Part shown: one piece after another, positions 59,964-64,000 of the stretch
Layout: every line of letters starts with the position of its first letter
Position numbering within the stretch: the stretch's first letter is position 1
Assembly: GCA_052143835.1 (NCBI GenBank)
Contig: JBKQRV010000145.1
Coordinates: 10,887-74,886, forward strand
Reading direction: 5' to 3'
DNA: 64,000 nucleotides
Source of the DNA: DASPPM01 sp052143835
Lineage (GTDB): Bacteria > Pseudomonadota > Alphaproteobacteria > JACZXZ01
Program-made: the position numbers and the translations under genes
The notes under the pieces: generated by a model
Database searches by the model: none
Seen by the model: the letters and a program-made list of their open reading frames with translations, nothing else
Told to the model about the DNA's origin: nothing

Positions 59964-60944
59964 ATGCCAGGTGCGCAGGCCGCGACAGACAGGGGCTGGC
60001 GGGACGATCCACGGCTCTTCTATCTCCTGCCGCTGCTGGCTCTGCCGATCCCCTTTCTCATCAACGACTATATCCAATATGTCGTGAATCTCGTGCTCGT
60101 GTATGTCCTCGTGGGCGTCGGCTTCAATATCGTGATTGGCAATCTTGGGCAGATCGCCTTCGCCAACGCCGCCTTCTTCGGCATCGGCGCTTATACCACC
60201 GGCATCCTCATGTACAAACTCCAGGCCCCCTTCCTGCTCGCGCTACTCGCGTCGGGTGTGGTGGGGGCCTTCGCGGGGGCGCTGGTCAGCCTGCCCGCCT
60301 TGCGCGGTATCCGGGGCTTCTATCTCGCCATTATCACGCTCGCCTTCGGCGAGCTCATGCGCTGGATCTATGTCCATGCCGAGCCGGTCACGCTTGGTTC
60401 CATGGGACTCCATGTGCCGCTGCCGAGTGTCTTCGGCATCCCGCTCAAGGACGATTTTGCGAAATTTTACCTCTTCCTCGCGATCGTGCTCCTCGTTGTC
60501 GTTGCGACCTCGAACCTCCTGCGCTCACGCTTCGGCCGGGCCTTCATGTCGATCCGCGACAACGAGCTGGCCGCCGCCTCAATGGGCATTGCCACCGCGC
60601 GCTACATCGTGCTCGCCTTCGCTTGGAGCGGATTCGTGGTCGGCATCGGCGGCGCGCTATATGCAGCGCTCGTGCGCCAGGTCTCACCCGACGCCTTCAA
60701 CCTGCTCGAGCTCATTGTCCATTTCGCGATCGTCACCGTGGGTGGGCTCGCGAGCCTGGCCGGGTCGGTCATCGGCGCCGTCGTGCTCACTGCGGCACCC
60801 GAGTTCATCCGAGATTTCCCCGGCTTCGAGGAGCTGCTGCTGGCGAGCCTGATGATCCTGATCCTGCTGTTTCTGCCGCGCGGCTTTGTGAGCCTGCTGG
60901 TGAGAGCTTTGCCAGCGCTGCGCGACCGCTACTATCGGGAGTGA
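59964..60944 (+). CDS. livM: Branched-chain amino acid-type ABC permease LivM
   Basis: 326 residues. After two N-terminal helices comes VLVYVLVGVGFNIVIGNLGQ and IAFANAAFFGIGAYTTGILM, the LivM hallmark. LRGIRGFYLAIITLAFGELM, GRAFMSIRDNELAAASMGIA (the cytoplasmic coupling loop) and HFAIVTVGGLASLAGSVIGA follow. It pairs with LivH to form the channel and ends three bases before livG. Confidence 0.95.
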   Translation: MPGAQAATDRGWRDDPRLFYLLPLLALPIPFLINDYIQYVVNLVLVYVLVGVGFNIVIGNLGQIAFANAAFFGIGAYTTGILMYKLQAPFLLALLASGVVGAFAGALVSLPALRGIRGFYLAIITLAFGELMRWIYVHAEPVTLGSMGLHVPLPSVFGIPLKDDFAKFYLFLAIVLLVVVATSNLLRSRFGRAFMSIRDNELAAASMGIATARYIVLAFAWSGFVVGIGGALYAALVRQVSPDAFNLLELIVHFAIVTVGGLASLAGSVIGAVVLTAAPEFIRDFPGFEELLLASLMILILLFLPRGFVSLLVRALPALRDRYYRE

Positions 60945-60947
60945 GCC

Positions 60948-61709
60948 GTGGCGGCGCTGCTCCAGGTCAAGGACGTATCTGTCCATTTCGGCGGTGTGCA
61001 GGCGCTCTCGGCCGTCGGCTTCGAGGTCGCCTCAGGCGAGGTTGTCGCTGTGATCGGTCCAAACGGGGCGGGTAAGACCTCGCTCTTCAACGCGATCACC
61101 GGCTATGTCGGCTTGAGCACGGGCGAGGTCTCGCTTGCCGGCGCGCGCATCGACGGGCTCACCCCCCACGAGATCTCGATCAAGGGAGTCCGGCGCACCT
61201 TCCAGAACGGCGGCCTGATCGGCCAGCTCACCGTGCTCGAGAACGTGCTGGCAGGACTCCACGGCCGAATCGACAGCGGATTTTTCGGCACTTTGCTCGG
61301 CCTCAAGAACGCGCGGCAGGCCGAGCGAGAAGCGGTTGCCCAAGCACGACGCCTGCTCGACCTCATGGCCATCCGCCATCTCGAACCGGCGCTCGCCAAG
61401 GATCTCTCGGGCGGCCAGCAGCGTATGGTCGAGATCGTCCGCGCGCTTGCGACTAACCCGCCGTTGCTGCTGCTGGACGAGCCTGCGGTCGGACTCTCGC
61501 CACCCGTGCGCACCCAGCTCGCCACCACCATCCGCCGCCTCGCCGGGGAAGGCCTGGGCGTGCTGTTGATCGAGCATGCTATCGAGCTCGTGATGAACGT
61601 CTCGGACCGGATTGTCGTGCTGAACTACGGCGAGAAGATCGCGGATGGCACGCCGGACGAGGTGCGCGCGAACAAGCAGGTACTGGAGGCCTATCTGGGC
61701 CATGCCTGA
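60948..61709 (+). CDS. livG: Branched-chain amino acid-type ABC ATPase LivG
   Basis: 253 residues from GTG 60948. Walker A is VIGPNGAGKTSLFNAITGYV; ISIKGVRRTFQNGGLIGQLT carries the Q-loop; the signature is KDLSGGQQRMVEIVRALATN; Walker B is LLLLDEPAVGLSPP; the switch is VLLIEHAIELVMNVSDRIVV. The C-terminal GTPDEVRANKQVLEAYLGHA is typical of LivG, and its stop lies inside the start of livF. Confidence 0.95.
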   Translation: MAALLQVKDVSVHFGGVQALSAVGFEVASGEVVAVIGPNGAGKTSLFNAITGYVGLSTGEVSLAGARIDGLTPHEISIKGVRRTFQNGGLIGQLTVLENVLAGLHGRIDSGFFGTLLGLKNARQAEREAVAQARRLLDLMAIRHLEPALAKDLSGGQQRMVEIVRALATNPPLLLLDEPAVGLSPPVRTQLATTIRRLAGEGLGVLLIEHAIELVMNVSDRIVVLNYGEKIADGTPDEVRANKQVLEAYLGHA

Positions 61710-62415
61710 AGATCTCCTCAACATTGCGCGGCTCGAGACCGGTTACCCGGGCAAGCAAATCCTATTCGGCGTCGATTTCGCCGTGCGCCAGGGCGAGGTC
61801 GTGACGCTGCTCGGGGCCAACGGCAGCGGCAAGTCGACCGTGCTCAATAGCGTGAGCGGCTTCGTTCGGGCTTGGCGAGGCGCGATCAGGTTCGACGGAG
61901 AAGACATCGCCGGCCAGCCGCCTCATGCGATTTTCCGCAAAGGCGTGGTCCAGGTCTCCCAGGCGCGTCACCTCTTTCCCGACATGACAGTGGAAGATAA
62001 TCTGCGCCTCGGCGCCGCTGCCATGCCAAAGGCGCCGGTCGGACGGTTGATGGAAGAATGTTTCGACCATTTCCCGCGCCTGGCGGAGCGGAAGACGCAG
62101 CGCGTCCAGCTGATGTCGGGAGGCGAGCAGCAAATGGTCGCGATCGCGCGTGCGCTCATGGGACAGCCGAGGATCCTTCTTCTCGATGAGCCGTCTGGCG
62201 GCTTGGCACCCAAGTTTGTCAACGAGATTGGCGCGATCATGCTGCGTCTCAAGGCGAACGGCACGACCATGTTGATGGTCGAGCAGAACATCAAGCTTGC
62301 GCTCGCGGTCGCGGATCGCTTCCTCATTCTGCGGGACGGCTTGGTGACGGAAGGTGGGGACGTCCGGACGGCTGGACGCTCCCAGGAGGATATTGTGCGC
62401 AGCATCTATCTCTAA
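61702..62415 (+). CDS. livF: Branched-chain amino acid-type ABC ATPase LivF
   Basis: 237 residues from ATG 61702, an 8-base overlap with livG that indicates coupling; the longer open frame from 61645 is rejected. Walker A LLGANGSGKSTVLNSVSGFV, VVQVSQARHLFPDMTVEDNL (Q-loop), signature QLMSGGEQQMVAIARALMGQ, Walker B RILLLDEPSGGLAP and switch TTMLMVEQNIKLALAVADRF are all in place. It completes the importer. Confidence 0.95.
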   Translation: MPEDLLNIARLETGYPGKQILFGVDFAVRQGEVVTLLGANGSGKSTVLNSVSGFVRAWRGAIRFDGEDIAGQPPHAIFRKGVVQVSQARHLFPDMTVEDNLRLGAAAMPKAPVGRLMEECFDHFPRLAERKTQRVQLMSGGEQQMVAIARALMGQPRILLLDEPSGGLAPKFVNEIGAIMLRLKANGTTMLMVEQNIKLALAVADRFLILRDGLVTEGGDVRTAGRSQEDIVRSIYL

Positions 62416-62472
62416 ACGCAACGTCACAAGACTAGGGCATACGGCAGAATTTGGAGGGGCGGCGAGAACATC

Positions 62473-63447
62473 ATGAGTAAATTGCGCGACGATTTGACGG
62501 TCATCGATGGGCTAATAATTTCCAATTGGAGCCGTTCAGTATTCCAGGACATGCGCAAAGGTGGCCTCACGGCCTGCAACTGCACCTGCTCGGTATGGGA
62601 GGGTTTCGAAGGGACGATGCGCAACATTGCGCAATGGAAGACGTTTTTTCGCGACGACGCCGATCTCATCACGCAGGTACGCACCACTGCTGACATCCGG
62701 CGCGCCAAGGAGGCGGGCAAAACTGGCATCATCCTGGGCTTCCAGAACGTGAGCGCGTTCGAGGATCAGCTCGGCTACATCCAGCTCTTCAAGGATGTCG
62801 GCGTGGGCGTGGTCCAAATGGCCTACAATACCCAGAACCTCATTGGCACGGGCTGCTATGAATCGAAGGACTGCGGCTTGAGCGATTTTGGCCGGGAAGT
62901 GGTCGCCGAGATGAACCGAGTCGGCATCATGTGCGATCTGAGCCACGTTGGGTCGGTGACCTCGCGCGACGTGATCCGCGTCTCGAAGAAGCCGGTCGCC
63001 TATACCCACATCCTGCCCTCGGCGCTCAAGGCCCATCCGCGCAACAAGTCCGACGCCGAGATCAAGTTCATCGTCAAGCACGGCGGAATCGTTGGTGTCA
63101 CCATGTTCCCGCCCTTCCTCGCCAAGGGCAATAACGCGACGATCGAAGATTACGTCGCGGCGATCGAGTATGTGATCAAGATCGCGGGCGAGAGGAACGT
63201 GGGCATCGGCACGGATTTCACCCAGGACCAGGATCAGAGCTTCTTCGATTGGCTCACCCATGACAAGGGCTACGCGCGGCGCCTCGCGGCGTTTCCCAAG
63301 GTGGTCAATCCGAAAGGCATCCGCAAAATCGGCGACTTTCCTAACCTCACTGCGGCGATGGAGAGGGCGCGCTGGCCCGAGCGCAAGATCCGCGCGGTGA
63401 TGGGCGAGAACTGGGTGCGGGTGTTGAAGGAGGTGTGGGGCGCCTAG
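62473..63447 (+). CDS. Membrane dipeptidase-like (peptidase M19) protein with altered metal site
   Basis: 324 residues. The M19 fold is shown by VGVVQMAYNTQNLIGTGCYE, DFGREVVAEMNRVGIMCDLS with HVGSVTSRDVIRVSKKPVAY, THILPSALKAHPRNKSD and NVGIGTDFTQDQDQSFF. The N-terminal HxD metal ligands are missing: the start reads DDLTVIDGLIISNWSRSVFQ where peptidases have DGHNDLP. The bridging Glu region (GFQNVSAFEDQLGYIQ) is also unusual. It may be a diverged hydrolase of N-acyl or D/L-dipeptide-like compounds. It lies 57 bases after livF, presumably in the same operon. Confidence 0.88.
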   Translation: MSKLRDDLTVIDGLIISNWSRSVFQDMRKGGLTACNCTCSVWEGFEGTMRNIAQWKTFFRDDADLITQVRTTADIRRAKEAGKTGIILGFQNVSAFEDQLGYIQLFKDVGVGVVQMAYNTQNLIGTGCYESKDCGLSDFGREVVAEMNRVGIMCDLSHVGSVTSRDVIRVSKKPVAYTHILPSALKAHPRNKSDAEIKFIVKHGGIVGVTMFPPFLAKGNNATIEDYVAAIEYVIKIAGERNVGIGTDFTQDQDQSFFDWLTHDKGYARRLAAFPKVVNPKGIRKIGDFPNLTAAMERARWPERKIRAVMGENWVRVLKEVWGA

Positions 63448-64000
63448 GCCGAAGAGGCAACAGGCGAAGCATATTACACTGCCCGGGAATGCGGGATAAG
63501 TACTTTGCTCCTGGAGCGCTCTCAGGACGCAAAAATTCGATGACCCAGTTTGGGGTCTATCGCCGATCAGGAAAGCCTACCAGAGTCCGCTGACTGGGCA
63601 TGACCTGACTTGCCGCGGACATGCCTGCACCGCCGCACCTGACCCCAAGCGGTCATTCGGAGCGCGCGCGGAACTTCCGGAGCCGGTGGCAAGCGACCTT
63701 CGTCGAGCGATAAAAGCGATCATGCAGCCGCAATCAGAGCAACTTTGCTTTTTGCGCCTCGACAAAGGGGCGAAACTGGAACGGCACGCGAATACCCCGA
63801 GCTAAGGCCATCCGGACCATGATAAGCGGGCTCAGCCCGACCTTGAAGCGTCAGGAAGGCGAGACGACGCGGGCTCACTAAGAGACGAAGCCGACTCGAT
63901 GGTCCATTCTTTGACTTTTCTCCGCATCCCAGTATGAAAATGGCCGCGTGAATGCGGAGACGATTCCTCCCAAAGTCACTGGCCGCCCCGGACCCCAAAG
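63448..64000. other. Terminal non-coding region with dispersed repeat
   Basis: No gene is recognised. It contains repeat X copy 3 and, at about 63928-63945, a half-copy of palindrome P (CCAGTATGAAAATGGCC). Open frames on the minus strand (63577-63998) have no family signature. Confidence 0.5.
63553..63655. repeat. Dispersed ~90-bp repeat X, copy 3
   Basis: Collinear with 13201-13293: CGCCGATCAGGAAAGCC, AGAGTCCGCTGACTGGGCAT, GACCTGACTTGCCGCGGACA and TGCACCGCCGCACCTGACC correspond block by block. This copy and copy 1 are clearly more alike than either is to copy 2. Confidence 0.6.

Noticed and set aside
1..64000. CRISPR arrays, tRNA, rRNA and phage or conjugation genes
   Set aside because: None seen on reading: no regularly spaced direct repeats and no recognisable tRNA, rRNA, integrase, relaxase or structural phage sequences.

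Overview
The window is GC-rich DNA that fits an alphaproteobacterium, most likely of the Hyphomicrobiales/Bradyrhizobium type. The grounds are circumstantial: GC-rich codon use, many catabolic gene clusters each with its own ABC or TRAP uptake system and FCD-type GntR regulator, and dispersed short repeats like those I remember from that group. There is no rRNA, tRNA, CRISPR array, phage or conjugation gene. The region reads as an accessory catabolic island containing decayed insertion-sequence pieces.

Layout. (1) 1-2761, minus strand: an amidohydrolase-fold protein, a Leu/Ile/Val-type binding protein and a LivH permease that runs off the left edge. (2) 3449-11172: a TRAP-transporter catabolic locus (DctP, CMD-family protein, PEP-mutase/isocitrate-lyase family lyase, GntR regulator, fused DctQM, cupin, SCP2-like protein, alpha/beta hydrolase). 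An 18-bp motif recurs in both of its control regions. (3) 11173-14706: a 2-hydroxyacid dehydrogenase and a small unknown gene among transposase remnants of four IS families. (4) 14707-32348: a CoA-thioester cluster with two acyl-CoA dehydrogenases, a BadI-like ring hydrolase, a BadK-position hydratase, a BadH-like dehydrogenase, an acyl-CoA ligase, two CaiB-family proteins, a thiolase-fold/DUF35 pair resembling steroid side-chain aldolases, a PECR-like reductase, a MaoC hydratase, two amidohydrolase-fold proteins, a GntR regulator and an orphan binding protein. Candidate GntR operators of the TTGTATACCAA type lie in its control regions, two of them inside a roughly 135-bp inverted duplication. 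(5) 32377-38119: IS remnants, an orphan peptide-type binding protein, an enolase-superfamily dehydratase and an ornithine-cyclodeaminase-family protein. (6) 38292-48601, minus strand: a PYROXD2-like FAD enzyme, a complete Dpp/Opp-type ABC importer, an FMN/FAD/FeS oxidoreductase and an M24-family protein. The tail of a lost permease gene is preserved between the last two. (7) 48721-55172: acyl-CoA dehydrogenase, enoyl-CoA hydratase and NDP-forming acyl-CoA synthetase, then a 2-oxoglutarate/Fe(II) oxygenase divergent from a second PECR-like reductase. (8) 55756-63447: a prolidase-like amidohydrolase, a frameshifted cysteine hydrolase, a complete LivJHMGF importer and an atypical M19 dipeptidase.

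How the parts may work together (inference). Each cluster pairs uptake of a small organic acid, amino acid or peptide-like compound with its breakdown. In cluster 4 the ligase or CoA transferase activates an acid, acyl-CoA dehydrogenases and hydratases functionalise it, the BadH/BadI-like pair would oxidise and open an alicyclic ring, and the thiolase/DUF35 pair could cleave branched 3-hydroxyacyl-CoAs. No substrate can be read directly from the sequence. Family assignments come from motifs and remembered family sequences, not from searches.
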